DNA from: Oscillospiraceae bacterium
Lineage (GTDB): Bacteria > Bacillota > Clostridia > Lachnospirales > Lachnospiraceae
Length of the DNA stretch: 64,000 nucleotides
Reading direction: 5' to 3'
NCBI GenBank assembly: GCA_021771715.1
Contig: JAETOO010000012.1
Coordinates: 54,384-118,383 of the forward strand
How positions within the stretch are numbered: the first letter of the stretch is position 1; every line of letters begins with the position of its first letter. Below, piece after piece: positions 36,270 to 45,815 of this stretch. The notes beneath the pieces are model-generated. The model had not been told where the DNA came from, searched no databases, and was given only the letters and a program-made list of their open reading frames with translations. The position numbers were made by a program, and so were the translations under genes.

Positions 36270-38270
36270 CTACGCGCCCTCTTCTTCTCCCTGCGCAGAG
36301 TCAATTTCCGGGTTCCATTCCTCTTCTCCCGCGGAATCCTGCTCAGCTGTGCTCTGTTCTGGCATGCTCTGCTCTGCCGCAGCGATCACCTTCCTGCCGT
36401 ACACGACCGGCTCGATCGTCTCCTCCATGAGCCGGTGCAGCAGATTCTCCATGAGCTCCCGGTCTTTCAGCATGCCGAACAGCAGGCTGCCCGACATATC
36501 CTCAGCCACCGAGCCGAGTCCCTCCAGGATCATCCGCTTGCCCGGGGACTCGTACCAGCGCAGCTGCACCTCGTCCTCGTGGAAGAAAAAGTGCACGCTG
36601 CGGCGCGCCGCCTCCTCCAGAAACGCGAGCTCCAGCTTCAGGACCGGCCAGCCGCGCTCGTCCTGCGCCACCTCCCCGCCCGCGGCCACGAGGTAGGGCT
36701 CGTCGTGCAGCGTCAGCTCGTTCCGGCACATGTTGCCTCCGAAGCCGACCCGTAGCGGATGCCAGCTACCGTTTTCCTCAAACCGGACATAGAAGCCGTC
36801 CGCCTCCCTCGAAAACGCAACCCGGGTGATCCCTCCGGTCAGATTGTTGTGGAACACCTGCATCAGAAGCGGGAACAGGCCGACATTTTTCTGCGTCAGC
36901 TCGTAGCAGCTGCCGTCCAGCATACGGATCAGGCTCTCCTTCGACGGGACGCGCGCCCGCCGCCTCGAAGCGCCGCCCCGCTTCCGCCACCCGCCTGCGC
37001 GGATCTCCGTCCGCCAAAGGTTCATTCCGCTGCCAGCACGGATCCCCGTCTGACAAGGGCTCATCTCACCGCCTGTGCAGATCCTGGTCTGCTCCGGCTC
37101 CATCCCGCCGCAGCTGTCCGCCTGAGCACCGCGGCTCATCCGTGCGCAGACACGCCTGAGCTTCCGGCAGGCGACCGGGTCCTCCGCGAGCGGCCCTTCC
37201 TCCGGCACGTACTCCAGCGGGAAGTGCGCCCGGATGATGTTCAGCATCACGCAGTCCTGAAACAGCTCCTTGTTCGCGGCATTCGTCACGAGCACCATAT
37301 CCATGTCCGGGTAGACGATCACATTCTGCCCGAGCATCCCGTTAAATTCATAGCTTCCGGGTCTTGCCTCCATCCAGAGCTGATAGCCGTAGCCGTACGT
37401 GTCCCCACCCGTCTCGACGTGCTTTGCCGTGGAACTTGCGACCCAGTGCTCCGGCACGATCTGTCTGCCGTTCCAGCTGCCGTGCTGCAGGTACAGCTGC
37501 CCGAGCTTCGCCATGTCCTCCGCGGTCAGAAACAGCCCCCAGCCGCCCTTTGTGATACCCTGCGGGCACGTCTCCCAGAAATACTTTGTGATGCCGAGCG
37601 GCTCGAACAGCCGCGGCTTCAGGTACTCGTCGAGGCGAAGCCCCGTCTTTTTCTGGACAATCGCGGACAGAACGTACGTGTTCAGGCTGTTATAGTGAAA
37701 GACGGTGCCCGGCCGCTCGATCACCGGCGCATTCAGATACGCGGACAGCCAGTCATTTCCGGATATGACGCCGCTCTCGTTAAACTGCACGCCGCTCGTC
37801 ATCGTCAGCAGCTGCTCCACTGTGACCTCCGAGCGGAACAGCTTCAAGAGCGAGTTCAGCTTGTTCTCAAAAATGCGGTGAACCGACTCGTCGAGCGAGA
37901 GCAGTCCCTCGTCCACCAGCATCCCGATCGCCATGCCCGTGATCGTCTTGCACATGGAATGCGTGACATGCCAGATGCCGTCCTGGTACGGCGCAAAGCT
38001 GCACTCACAGATCACCTTTCCGTGCCGCAGCACCATCAAATGATGCATGTCAGTCTGCTTCGACGCATGCAGATCCTCGATCAGCGCGGCCAGTTTCCCG
38101 GAAGGGATCCCCTGGCTCTCCGGCGTCGCGCGCGCAAAGGGCTGCTCATACGGCTGATCAAACGGAAAGCGCTTTTTCTGCGGGAAGAAATCCACCCTGC
38201 TGATTCCCTCCGTCTTTCCTAAAATGAGATTCATCACCATCTCCGCGACGGCCAGACGTTCTTTTGCCAT
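36270..38270 (-). CDS. beta-lactamase-family serine hydrolase with a repeat insertion
   Basis: HVTHSMCKTITGMAIGMLVDEGLLSLDE (SxxK), FHYNSLNTYVLSAIV (YxN), GMLGQNVIVYPDMDMVLVTNA; SD AGGAGG before ATG 38270. Confidence 0.88.
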   Translation of the reverse strand: MAKERLAVAEMVMNLILGKTEGISRVDFFPQKKRFPFDQPYEQPFARATPESQGIPSGKLAALIEDLHASKQTDMHHLMVLRHGKVICECSFAPYQDGIWHVTHSMCKTITGMAIGMLVDEGLLSLDESVHRIFENKLNSLLKLFRSEVTVEQLLTMTSGVQFNESGVISGNDWLSAYLNAPVIERPGTVFHYNSLNTYVLSAIVQKKTGLRLDEYLKPRLFEPLGITKYFWETCPQGITKGGWGLFLTAEDMAKLGQLYLQHGSWNGRQIVPEHWVASSTAKHVETGGDTYGYGYQLWMEARPGSYEFNGMLGQNVIVYPDMDMVLVTNAANKELFQDCVMLNIIRAHFPLEYVPEEGPLAEDPVACRKLRRVCARMSRGAQADSCGGMEPEQTRICTGGEMSPCQTGIRAGSGMNLWRTEIRAGGWRKRGGASRRRARVPSKESLIRMLDGSCYELTQKNVGLFPLLMQVFHNNLTGGITRVAFSREADGFYVRFEENGSWHPLRVGFGGNMCRNELTLHDEPYLVAAGGEVAQDERGWPVLKLELAFLEEAARRSVHFFFHEDEVQLRWYESPGKRMILEGLGSVAEDMSGSLLFGMLKDRELMENLLHRLMEETIEPVVYGRKVIAAAEQSMPEQSTAEQDSAGEEEWNPEIDSAQGEEEGA
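36990..37115. repeat. in-frame 39-bp tandem repeat in the serine hydrolase
   Basis: GGATC(T/C)CCGTC anchors at 37001, 37040, 37079; protein GGMEPEQTRICTG/GEMSPCQTGIRAG/SGMNLWRTEIRAG. Confidence 0.8.
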
Positions 38271-38379
38271 TCCACATTCCTCCTGGATCTTTGCCTCTGA
38301 CGGCAAACGATAAATACCACCGCATACCCGGACCTGTTCTCTCATAGAATAAGACGACCTTATTTCCGGGAGCCTGCCT

Positions 38380-39462
38380 ATGAAAAAGAGAATCCTGTGC
38401 GTGTTTCTGCTTCTGTTTTCCTACCTTCTGTTCTTTCCGGAGGCCGCCCTCGCCTCCGCGCGCGAGGGGCTGCTGCTCTGGTACCGCTCGATCATCCCGA
38501 CCCTGTTTCCGTTTATGCTGCTGTGCACGCTCGCCGTCCGCCTGAATTTGGCCGGCTCCCTCCTGGGCCTCTTCGCGCGCCCCGTCTGCCGGATCTTCGG
38601 GTGCTCCCGGCACGGCGCCTTCGCTGTACTGACCGGCTTCCTCTGCGGGTTCCCGATGGGGGCGAAGGTCACAGCCGACCTCGCGCGCCAGCAGCTGATC
38701 TCCGGGCGCGAAGCGCGCTTCCTCTACGGCTTCGTGAACAACGTAAGCCCCGCCTTCCTGCTCTCCTACCTCGCCTCTGACCAGATGCGGCGGCCGGATC
38801 TCAAGGTGGTATTTCTCGGGACGATCCTTGGCTCCTCCCTGTTGTACGGCATCCTCAGCTCCCTGCGCTACCGGAAACCCGCACCCACGCGGAGCTTCCC
38901 TCCGCGCACGAACCGATCTCCGCACGAACAGAGTTCCTCCACACACCCGAACGGATCTTCGAATACACAGGTGTTTTCCACACGCCCGAACAAATCCTCA
39001 GACAAACAGGATTTCTCCTCGCGTCCGAACGACTCCTCGGACGAACAGGATCTCTCCGCGTTCTCGGCCGCCCCACACCGCCCGCTCTCCTTCGCGCTCC
39101 TGGACGAGTGCATCACCGACACCTGCCAGAACACCGTGCGGCTGGGCGCCTACATCATGCTGTTCTCCATCCTGACCGGCGCGGCGCAGCGTTTCTTCCC
39201 CACCGACCACCCGGCCGCGCTCTTCCTCGTCTCCTCGATCGAGATCACGAACGGCGTCCGGCTGCTCGCGTCCAGCACGCTCCCGTTTCCCGTCAAGTAC
39301 GTCCTCCTGAACGCCGTCTGCACGTTCGGCGGGCTCTCTGCCTTCGTGCAGTCCGTCGGCATCGCCGGGATGGATGGCGCGCAGGCCCGATCCTACATAA
39401 AAAGCAGGGTATGTGCTACCCTGCTCTGTGTCATGCTCTCTGTCGGCGCCCTGCTTCTCTGA
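38380..39462 (+). CDS. ylbJ: sporulation integral membrane protein YlbJ-like
   Basis: AREGLLLWYRSIIPTLFPFMLLCTLAV...GFLCGFPMGAKVTADLARQQLISGREARFLYGFVNNVSPAFLLSYLA. Confidence 0.85.
   Translation: MKKRILCVFLLLFSYLLFFPEAALASAREGLLLWYRSIIPTLFPFMLLCTLAVRLNLAGSLLGLFARPVCRIFGCSRHGAFAVLTGFLCGFPMGAKVTADLARQQLISGREARFLYGFVNNVSPAFLLSYLASDQMRRPDLKVVFLGTILGSSLLYGILSSLRYRKPAPTRSFPPRTNRSPHEQSSSTHPNGSSNTQVFSTRPNKSSDKQDFSSRPNDSSDEQDLSAFSAAPHRPLSFALLDECITDTCQNTVRLGAYIMLFSILTGAAQRFFPTDHPAALFLVSSIEITNGVRLLASSTLPFPVKYVLLNAVCTFGGLSAFVQSVGIAGMDGAQARSYIKSRVCATLLCVMLSVGALLL
38896..39052. repeat. in-frame 39-bp tandem repeat (4 units) in ylbJ
   Basis: CGAAC anchors at 38909, 38948, 38987, 39026 (39/39/39); protein FSTRPNKSSDKQD-type units. 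Confidence 0.88.
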
Positions 39463-39476
39463 ACTCCTCCCGGAGA

Positions 39477-40076
39477 CTACTCCTCATCCGGCTCGCTCGC
39501 CGATGCATCCGGAACCTGCGTATAGCTCGACGGCTCAGCCTGCGGAGACAGCTCCATGCGGTTCTTGTTGACAATGTCGTAGCAGGACTGGATCGAGTTG
39601 ATGAAATTGCTGTACTTCGTGCCGGCGGTGTCAATCATATGGCTCATGATTTTTTCAAGGTTCTCCAGCATCTCGTCCGTGTAGCGGATCGCACTCATGC
39701 GGATCTCATTCGAATCCTGCGTCGCCTTGTCGACGATCTCCTGCGCCTGTGCGTTCGTCTCCTCAATCAGCTGGTGAGACTGCTGCATCGCCGCCTGCAT
39801 CACCTCGCTCTCGCTGACGATCTTCTGCGCCTGCGCGTTCGCGTCCGCGATAATCGCATCTGCCTTCGTCTGCGCATCCTCGAGAATCGCGTCCTTGTTG
39901 CTGATAATCTTCTGGTAGCGCTTGATCTCGTCCGGCGTCTTCATGCGAAGCTCGCGCAGAAGCTCCTCGAGCTCCTCTTTATTTACAACAATCTTTGTCG
40001 AGGACAACGGCTGAAACTTACAGCTGTCCACAAACTCCTCGATCTCCTCAATAATCTGCTCAATTCTGCTGCTCAT
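39477..40076 (-). CDS. coiled-coil protein, ATPase subunit H/DivIVA-like
   Basis: YQKIISNKDAILEDAQTKADAIIADANAQAQKIVSESEVMQAAMQQSHQLIEETNAQAQEIV. Confidence 0.65.
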   Translation of the reverse strand: MSSRIEQIIEEIEEFVDSCKFQPLSSTKIVVNKEELEELLRELRMKTPDEIKRYQKIISNKDAILEDAQTKADAIIADANAQAQKIVSESEVMQAAMQQSHQLIEETNAQAQEIVDKATQDSNEIRMSAIRYTDEMLENLEKIMSHMIDTAGTKYSNFINSIQSCYDIVNKNRMELSPQAEPSSYTQVPDASASEPDEE

Positions 40077-40188
40077 AGTGCTCTCTCCTTATGTGTTATT
40101 CATACATTCCCACGCATCTGCCTCAAATCCCCGCAGACACAGCCAAAACCAGGCCCCGCGACCGCATGTAAAAGGTCCGCCTGCTCCT

Positions 40189-40677
40189 CTATCCCCTCAC
40201 GGAAGCAAGCTTCTCGTACACCTTCTCCGCAATCTGCGGCGGCACAAACCCGGAAATATCCCCCCCGTAGGAGGCGACCTCCTTCACAATCGTCGAGCTG
40301 ATATACGCATACCTCAGCTCAGTGGCAAAAAACAACGTGTCAATCTCCGGCCGGATGCTGCGGTTCGTCTGCGCCATCTGCAGCTCATACTCGAAATCCG
40401 TCACAGCCCTCAGCCCTCTGACGATGAACTTTGCACCGGATTCCCGTGCAAACTCGACGGACAAGCCGCCGAACGACTCGACGCGGACATTCGGTATATG
40501 CCCGGTTACATCCTTTAACATATTAACACGTTCTTCGGTAGAAAACAACGGTGTTTTTGCATTATTCTTCAGTACCGCAACGACCAGCTCGTCCACGAGA
40601 GAGGATGCGCGCTCGATGATATCGAGATGCCCCTTCGTCACCGGATCAAAGCTGCCCGGATAAACTGCCGTAGCCAT
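40189..40677 (-). CDS. coaD: pantetheine-phosphate adenylyltransferase
   Basis: [24 protein letters not shown]...[30 protein letters not shown]...[22 protein letters not shown]. Confidence 0.96.
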   Translation of the reverse strand: MATAVYPGSFDPVTKGHLDIIERASSLVDELVVAVLKNNAKTPLFSTEERVNMLKDVTGHIPNVRVESFGGLSVEFARESGAKFIVRGLRAVTDFEYELQMAQTNRSIRPEIDTLFFATELRYAYISSTIVKEVASYGGDISGFVPPQIAEKVYEKLASVRG

Positions 40678-40719
40678 ATTTCTTGTCCTTCCTGCGCAAA
40701 CGGATCCGCCGACCAGCCG

Positions 40720-41280
40720 TCATGCGCTCCTCTGCAGAAACACATGCATATTTGTCTTGTATTCCTTCACGCGCGTAATCTCAAAGCCGAGCTCCCGAAC
40801 ATAGGAAAAATCGGTGCCGAGCTTCGCCTCCACAATCAGTACCGTGTCCTCGGTCACATAAGACAGCGCATGCGAGGAGAGGTACTCCAGCACCTCGCGC
40901 TCCAGCCCCTTCCCGTAGGGCGGGTCCATGAAGACGATCTGGAAAGGCTTCTCCCCCTCCAGCCTCGAGAGTGCGGCGAGCACGTCGTACGGCAGCACGG
41001 CCGCCTGCCCCTCCAGCTTCGTGAATTTCAGGTTCTCCCGGATGCAGGCCACCGCCGTGCGGTCATGCTCCACAAAGCACGCAAAGGACGCACCGCGGCT
41101 GAGCGCCTCGATGCCGATCCCGCCGCTCCCGGCAAACAGATCCAGAAACCGGATCTCATACAGATCATTCTGCAATATATTAAAAAGAGTCTCCTTGATC
41201 CGGTCCGTCGTCGGCCGCGTGTCCAGCCCCTCGACCGTCCGGAGCGGAAGTCTCCGCGCTTTTCCTGCTATTACTCTCAT
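40720..41280 (-). CDS. rsmD: 16S rRNA (guanine966-N2)-methyltransferase
   Basis: RVIAGKARRLPLRTVEGLDTRPTTDRIKETLFNIL...FLDLFAGSGGIGIEALSRGA...VFMDPPYGKGL. Confidence 0.95.
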   Translation of the reverse strand: MRVIAGKARRLPLRTVEGLDTRPTTDRIKETLFNILQNDLYEIRFLDLFAGSGGIGIEALSRGASFACFVEHDRTAVACIRENLKFTKLEGQAAVLPYDVLAALSRLEGEKPFQIVFMDPPYGKGLEREVLEYLSSHALSYVTEDTVLIVEAKLGTDFSYVRELGFEITRVKEYKTNMHVFLQRSA

Positions 41281-41496
41281 GCACTGTCTCCATAAACGAT
41301 CTCTGATTGATTCCCATAATCTTATTTATTATAATTTTTTCACGCCCCACTGTCAATACGGAACAGATATTCTCTTCTGCCGGCGCTATTTTTCTCTGTT
41401 TTTTTGAAAAATAGGCATAGCATTTGCGCAGATTTTATCGTATACTGTAAACGATTTTGTGCGTATGACAGAATTTCCACAAGAAAGGACATTACT

Positions 41497-42966
41497 ATGA
41501 AAAAAGGGTTCGATAACCAAAAATACCTGCACATGCAGTCAGAGCGGATCAGAGAGCGGATCGCGTGCTTCGACAACAAGCTTTATCTTGAATTTGGCGG
41601 CAAGCTTTTCGATGATTTCCATGCATCGCGTGTATTGCCGGGCTTTGAACCGTCCAGTAAGCTCCAGATGCTGCTGCAGCTCGCGGATCAGGCTGAGGTG
41701 ATTATCGTCATCAACGCGGAGGACATCGAGAAAAACAAGGTGCGCGCCGATCTCGGCATCACCTACGACCTCGACGTCCTGCGTCTGATCGACGTCTACC
41801 GCAGCAAGGGGCTGTATGTCGGCAGCGTCGTCCTGACGCGCTATCAGGATCAGGCCGGCGCGCGCGCCTTCCGCCAGAAGCTCGCGGGCCAGGGCATCCC
41901 GGTCTACTGCCACTACAAGATCGAGGGCTACCCCAAAAATATCCCTCTGATCGTCAGCGACGACGGCTACGGAAAGAATGACTACATCGAGACGACCCGT
42001 CCGCTCGTCATCGTGACGGCCCCGGGGCCCGGGAGCGGAAAGATGGCGACCTGCCTCTCCCAGCTCTACCACGAGCACAAGCGCGGGGTGCGCGCAGGCT
42101 ACGCCAAATTTGAGACCTTCCCGATCTGGAACCTGCCGCTCGAGCACCCGGTGAACCTCGCCTACGAGGCGGCGACGGCCGATCTGAACGATGTCAACAT
42201 GATCGACTCGTTCCACCTGAGCGCCTACGGCATCCCGACGGTCAACTACAACCGCGACATCGAGATCTTCCCGGTGCTCAACGAGATGTTCCGTCAGATC
42301 TTCGGCGAGAGCCCCTACAAATCGCCCACCGACATGGGCGTCAACATGGCCGGCTACTGCATCACGGATGACGAGGTGTGCCGCGAGGCGTCCAGACAGG
42401 AGATCATCCGCCGCTATTACGAGTCTCTGGTGCGGCGCGCGGACCAGGACGCGACCGAGGACGAGCTGTTCAAGATCGAGTTTCTCATGCGCCAGCTCGG
42501 GATCACGCCTGCGACCAGACCGTGCGCCGCGGCCGCGAACGCGGCGGCGAAGAGGCGCGGCGTCAGCTGTGCGGCAATCGAGCTCGACGACAGCCGCATC
42601 GTGACCGGAAAGACCTCTGATCTGCTGGGGCCCTGCTCGGCTGTGATCTTAAATGCCCTCAAGGAGCTCGCCGGGATCGACCATGAGCTGCAGCTGATCT
42701 CGCCGTCCGCGCTCGCGCCGATCCAGAAGCTCAAGACGCAGTGCTTTGGCAGCAGGAACCCGCGGCTCCACACGGACGAGACGCTGATCGCGCTGTCCAT
42801 CAGCGCCTCCGAGAATCCCGTTGCACAGAAGGCATTTGACAGCATGTCAAAGCTGCGCGGCTGCCAGCTGCACTGCTCCTCCCGCCTCTCGAATGTCGAT
42901 CTCGCCACGCTGCGCAAGCTCGGGCTGCAGGTGACGATGGATCCGCTGCGGGAGCACCTCTCCTGA
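41497..42966 (+). CDS. DUF1846 domain-containing protein
   Basis: KKGFDNQKYLHMQSERIRERIACFDNKLYLEFGGKLFDDFHASRVLPGFEPSSK. Confidence 0.92.
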   Translation: MKKGFDNQKYLHMQSERIRERIACFDNKLYLEFGGKLFDDFHASRVLPGFEPSSKLQMLLQLADQAEVIIVINAEDIEKNKVRADLGITYDLDVLRLIDVYRSKGLYVGSVVLTRYQDQAGARAFRQKLAGQGIPVYCHYKIEGYPKNIPLIVSDDGYGKNDYIETTRPLVIVTAPGPGSGKMATCLSQLYHEHKRGVRAGYAKFETFPIWNLPLEHPVNLAYEAATADLNDVNMIDSFHLSAYGIPTVNYNRDIEIFPVLNEMFRQIFGESPYKSPTDMGVNMAGYCITDDEVCREASRQEIIRRYYESLVRRADQDATEDELFKIEFLMRQLGITPATRPCAAAANAAAKRRGVSCAAIELDDSRIVTGKTSDLLGPCSAVILNALKELAGIDHELQLISPSALAPIQKLKTQCFGSRNPRLHTDETLIALSISASENPVAQKAFDSMSKLRGCQLHCSSRLSNVDLATLRKLGLQVTMDPLREHLS

Positions 42967-43014
42967 CCGGCTGTTTTTCTATAAAAAAGAATGCGCGCAG
43001 GTTCCTATGAGACA

Positions 43015-43060
43015 AAGAAGCAAGGGTATTCGCTTACACATACCCTTGCTTCTTTTGCTT
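43015..43060 (+). terminator. Rho-independent terminator after the DUF1846 gene
   Basis: AAGAAGCAAGGGTAT-10 nt-ATACCCTTGCTTCTT then T-rich. Confidence 0.8.
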
Positions 43061-43117
43061 TTTCTTTCTGCACTTCATTTCCGTCCCCCAAGGCACAGCC
43101 CTCTTGTCCGCGCCAAT

Positions 43118-43528
43118 TCAGCCCATGTCATTCGATCTGATATTCAGCCGCCAGTCCAGATCGCCGCGCGAGAGCCCGAGAATCAGGGACTCCGCCGTCG
43201 CAATATTCGTCGCGATCGGAATATTGTACTGGTCACAGCAACGGGAGATCGCTGAGATATCCGCGGTATTCGGACTCGTCTCAAGCGGGTTGTAAAAAAA
43301 GATCACCATGTCCATACAGTTCCGCTCTATCATATCCATAAATTGCTTGTCACCGCCGACGCTGCCCGGTAAGAACTTGTATACCTTCAGATTCGTGACC
43401 TCCTCAATCCTTCGGCCCGTGATCCCGGTCGCATATAAGCTGTGCTTCGACAGGATATATTTATAAGCCAGACAGAAATTCTCCATCAGCGTCTTTTTAC
43501 TGTTGTGCGCGATAAATCCGATGTTCAT
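43118..43528 (-). CDS. mgsA: methylglyoxal synthase
   Basis: IGFIAHNSKKTLMENFCLAYKYILSKHSLYATGITG...LPGSVGGDKQFMDMI...FFYNPLETSPNTADISAISRCCDQYNIPIATNIATAE. Confidence 0.93.
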   Translation of the reverse strand: MNIGFIAHNSKKTLMENFCLAYKYILSKHSLYATGITGRRIEEVTNLKVYKFLPGSVGGDKQFMDMIERNCMDMVIFFYNPLETSPNTADISAISRCCDQYNIPIATNIATAESLILGLSRGDLDWRLNIRSNDMG

Positions 43529-43635
43529 CTTTTCACCATCCTTTCCGAATGTCCTATCACGTCATTATCCATTATAGCAAATATTTCCAAAAAATCAATC
43601 CTTTTTTTTGTATTTTTATAAATAATGCTAAAACC

Positions 43636-44472
43636 TCACCTCTCATGATTCACCCGGACGCGATTGTACGCAAATGCGACTCCCGGTGTCTCCTGGATGC
43701 GCCTTGCGATGGACTTGCGCACATCGCTGCAGGCGGCGAAATTTTCCTCGATCGTGTTTGTCACCATGAATGCGCGCAGTGCGACGCCGCGCTCATTCAG
43801 CTCGCGCGCCATGACCGGAACCATCTCCGACGCGGACCGCTCGGGGTCTTTCTTGCAAAAAAGCGGATGGGAGCTGATCTCCTCCGAGATAATCCGGCAG
43901 GCCAGGTCGATGTCCGATTTGTAGGTGACGCAGACGTCGATGAAGTTGGTGCTCTCGTTTTTCTCCGAGTAAGTGCTGTTCTCAATGATGGCCAGATCCA
44001 TCTTCGCGTTCGGCACGATGACCAGCGCGGAGCTGACCACGTTCCGGATCACGGTATTGCGCAGCGTGATCGCCTCCACGTACCCGGTAATCTCCTGCCC
44101 GTCCACGAGCACGCGGATCCGGTCTCCCAGCTCGAACGGCTTGAAGACGGAGATGATGAAGCCGTGCACGATGTTGGAGATCCCCTCCTGCATCACAAAC
44201 CCAAGCACGACGACGATCAGCGAGGAGGACATCAGAATACTCGAGTAGAACTTCTCCACGACCGCGTACTGGCTGCCGATCTGCAGGATCGCGATGATCA
44301 CAAACAGCGCCTTCAGGCACGCCTTCAGAAAATTGACATGGATGGCCGGACCCCGCTTCGTCTTTTTTCCATAAAAGCGAAACCCGAAATCCAGAAGCCG
44401 CAGCGCCGCCACCAGGACGACGACCACGAGCAACGCGTAAATTAAATGATATTTTTGCAGAAATTCCAACAC
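43636..44472 (-). CDS. MscS-family mechanosensitive ion channel
   Basis: SSLIVVVLGFVMQEGISNIVHGFIISVFKPFELGDRIRVLVDGQEITGYVEAITLRNTVIR. Confidence 0.9.
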   Translation of the reverse strand: MLEFLQKYHLIYALLVVVVLVAALRLLDFGFRFYGKKTKRGPAIHVNFLKACLKALFVIIAILQIGSQYAVVEKFYSSILMSSSLIVVVLGFVMQEGISNIVHGFIISVFKPFELGDRIRVLVDGQEITGYVEAITLRNTVIRNVVSSALVIVPNAKMDLAIIENSTYSEKNESTNFIDVCVTYKSDIDLACRIISEEISSHPLFCKKDPERSASEMVPVMARELNERGVALRAFMVTNTIEENFAACSDVRKSIARRIQETPGVAFAYNRVRVNHER

Positions 44473-44585
44473 GCAGTCTGCCCTCTCTTTCTCAGATGCG
44501 CCACCCGGCGCAAAGCAACGTTTTCATAGATAACAAAATACAACAAAATCGTCCGCAACGCAAACCTTCATTATCAAAAATTTCC

Positions 44586-44615
44586 TGTTTATATCTTTTC
44601 AACTTGCACATAATA
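44586..44615 (+). promoter_or_regulatory. candidate forespore-type promoter -10 (CATAATA) upstream of the SASP gene
   Basis: CATAATA at 44609-44615 with TGTTTATA upstream; weak -35 match. Confidence 0.3.
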
Positions 44616-44703
44616 GGAGTGCGGCAGGAAAAACCGCAAAACAAAAACAGACAGATAAGAAGATCGTAAAAGGATCAAATCAAAAACAAAGGAGGCGTTT
44701 TGA

Positions 44704-44964
44704 ATGTCTAATCGTTCATCTAACACAGCAGCAGTACCGGAGGCAAAGGGAGCACTCGACCGTTTCAAGTATGAGGTGGCAAGCGAGCTGGGCGTACCGC
44801 TCACAGACGGGTACAACGGCAACCTGACCTCCAAGCAGAACGGTTCTGTCGGCGGCTATATGGTCAAGAAAATGATCGAGGCGCAGGAGCGCCAGATGTC
44901 CGGCGCACAGGCGGGCATGGGCCAGACGGCAGGTATGGGTCAGACCACGGGCACGCAGTTCTAA
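44704..44964 (+). CDS. alpha/beta-type small acid-soluble spore protein
   Basis: ALDRFKYEVASELGVPLTDGYNGNLTSKQNGSVGGYMVKKMIEAQE. Confidence 0.92.
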   Translation: MSNRSSNTAAVPEAKGALDRFKYEVASELGVPLTDGYNGNLTSKQNGSVGGYMVKKMIEAQERQMSGAQAGMGQTAGMGQTTGTQF

Positions 44965-45052
44965 CTGAGACCTAGGTCCCGGTGCAGGCTGCAGCACTCT
45001 GCCACAGCTGACAGAGCGCACTGCACAAAAACAGGAGACATTCTGTAGAAAA

Positions 45053-45098
45053 AATGGGCGGCTGCCGGATCAAACCGGGATGCCGCCCATTCTCTTTG
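45053..45098 (+). terminator. terminator hairpin downstream of the SASP gene
   Basis: AATGGGCGGC...GCCGCCCATTCTCTTT. Confidence 0.7.
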
Positions 45099-45109
45099 CG
45101 ACGGGAAGC

Positions 45110-45601
45110 TTACAGGTCAACGCTGCCTGTAACCTCGTCGTTGATTACGTAGTAAGCCTTGTTCTCCTCCGGCTTCAGGTACAGCGTCACAGACTTCATT
45201 TCGCCGACCTTCCGCTTTAACTGCTTCGTCCAGATCTCCTTCACCTGCTTCAACACGTCGTCCTTGTTGATCTCCTTGCCAAGGTACTGCAGGTACACGG
45301 TCTCAGCGGCTGCGCTTCTCGTCGTCCGCTTCGCGGGGGTCTTCGCAGCTGCCTCCTTCGTCGCCTTCTCCGCCTTCTTGACTGCGGCCTTCGTCTTGCC
45401 GACTGCCTCTGCGACCTTCTCCGCCGCCATCTTCGGTGCTTCCTTCACTGCCTCTACTGCTTCCTCGGCTGCTGCCTTCGGCGCTTTTCTGGGTCTTCCC
45501 ACTGCCTTGGCTGCCATCTTCGGCGCTTCCTTGGCTGCCTCCAGAATCTCATCCGTGGCTGTCTCTGCCGCCTTTACTGTCTTTGTTGTAGTCTTTCTCA
45601 T
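45110..45601 (-). CDS. histone H1-like Lys/Ala/Pro-rich protein with C-terminal DUF6465-like domain
   Basis: N-terminal KEAPKMAAKAVGRPRKAPKAAAEEAVEAVKEAPKMAAEKVAEAVGKTKAAVKK; C-terminal TVYLQYLGKEINKDDVLKQVKEIW...YYVINDEVTGSVDL. Confidence 0.75.
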   Translation of the reverse strand: MRKTTTKTVKAAETATDEILEAAKEAPKMAAKAVGRPRKAPKAAAEEAVEAVKEAPKMAAEKVAEAVGKTKAAVKKAEKATKEAAAKTPAKRTTRSAAAETVYLQYLGKEINKDDVLKQVKEIWTKQLKRKVGEMKSVTLYLKPEENKAYYVINDEVTGSVDL

Positions 45602-45815
45602 AATCGTTCCTCCTCATAGCCTGTTTTGATTATTCTATGATCAAACAAACTGTCCTGCACCAATTCTTATCAGCACTTTTATCAGGTCTTCTGCATAATA
45701 TACCAAATCACAAAAGATTGCAAGCCAAAAATTCCGCGCAAACCGCCTCGTTTCGGGCGATTCTGACCATGCCGGATGGGACAGGTGCGGGGACTTTCAC
45801 CGAAAAAGGGAGGAA

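Noticed and set aside
44704-44964. GMGQTAGMGQTTG tail of the SASP as another expansion array
   Set aside because: Too short (about two 6-7-residue units), and Gly/Gln-rich SASP tails are common.
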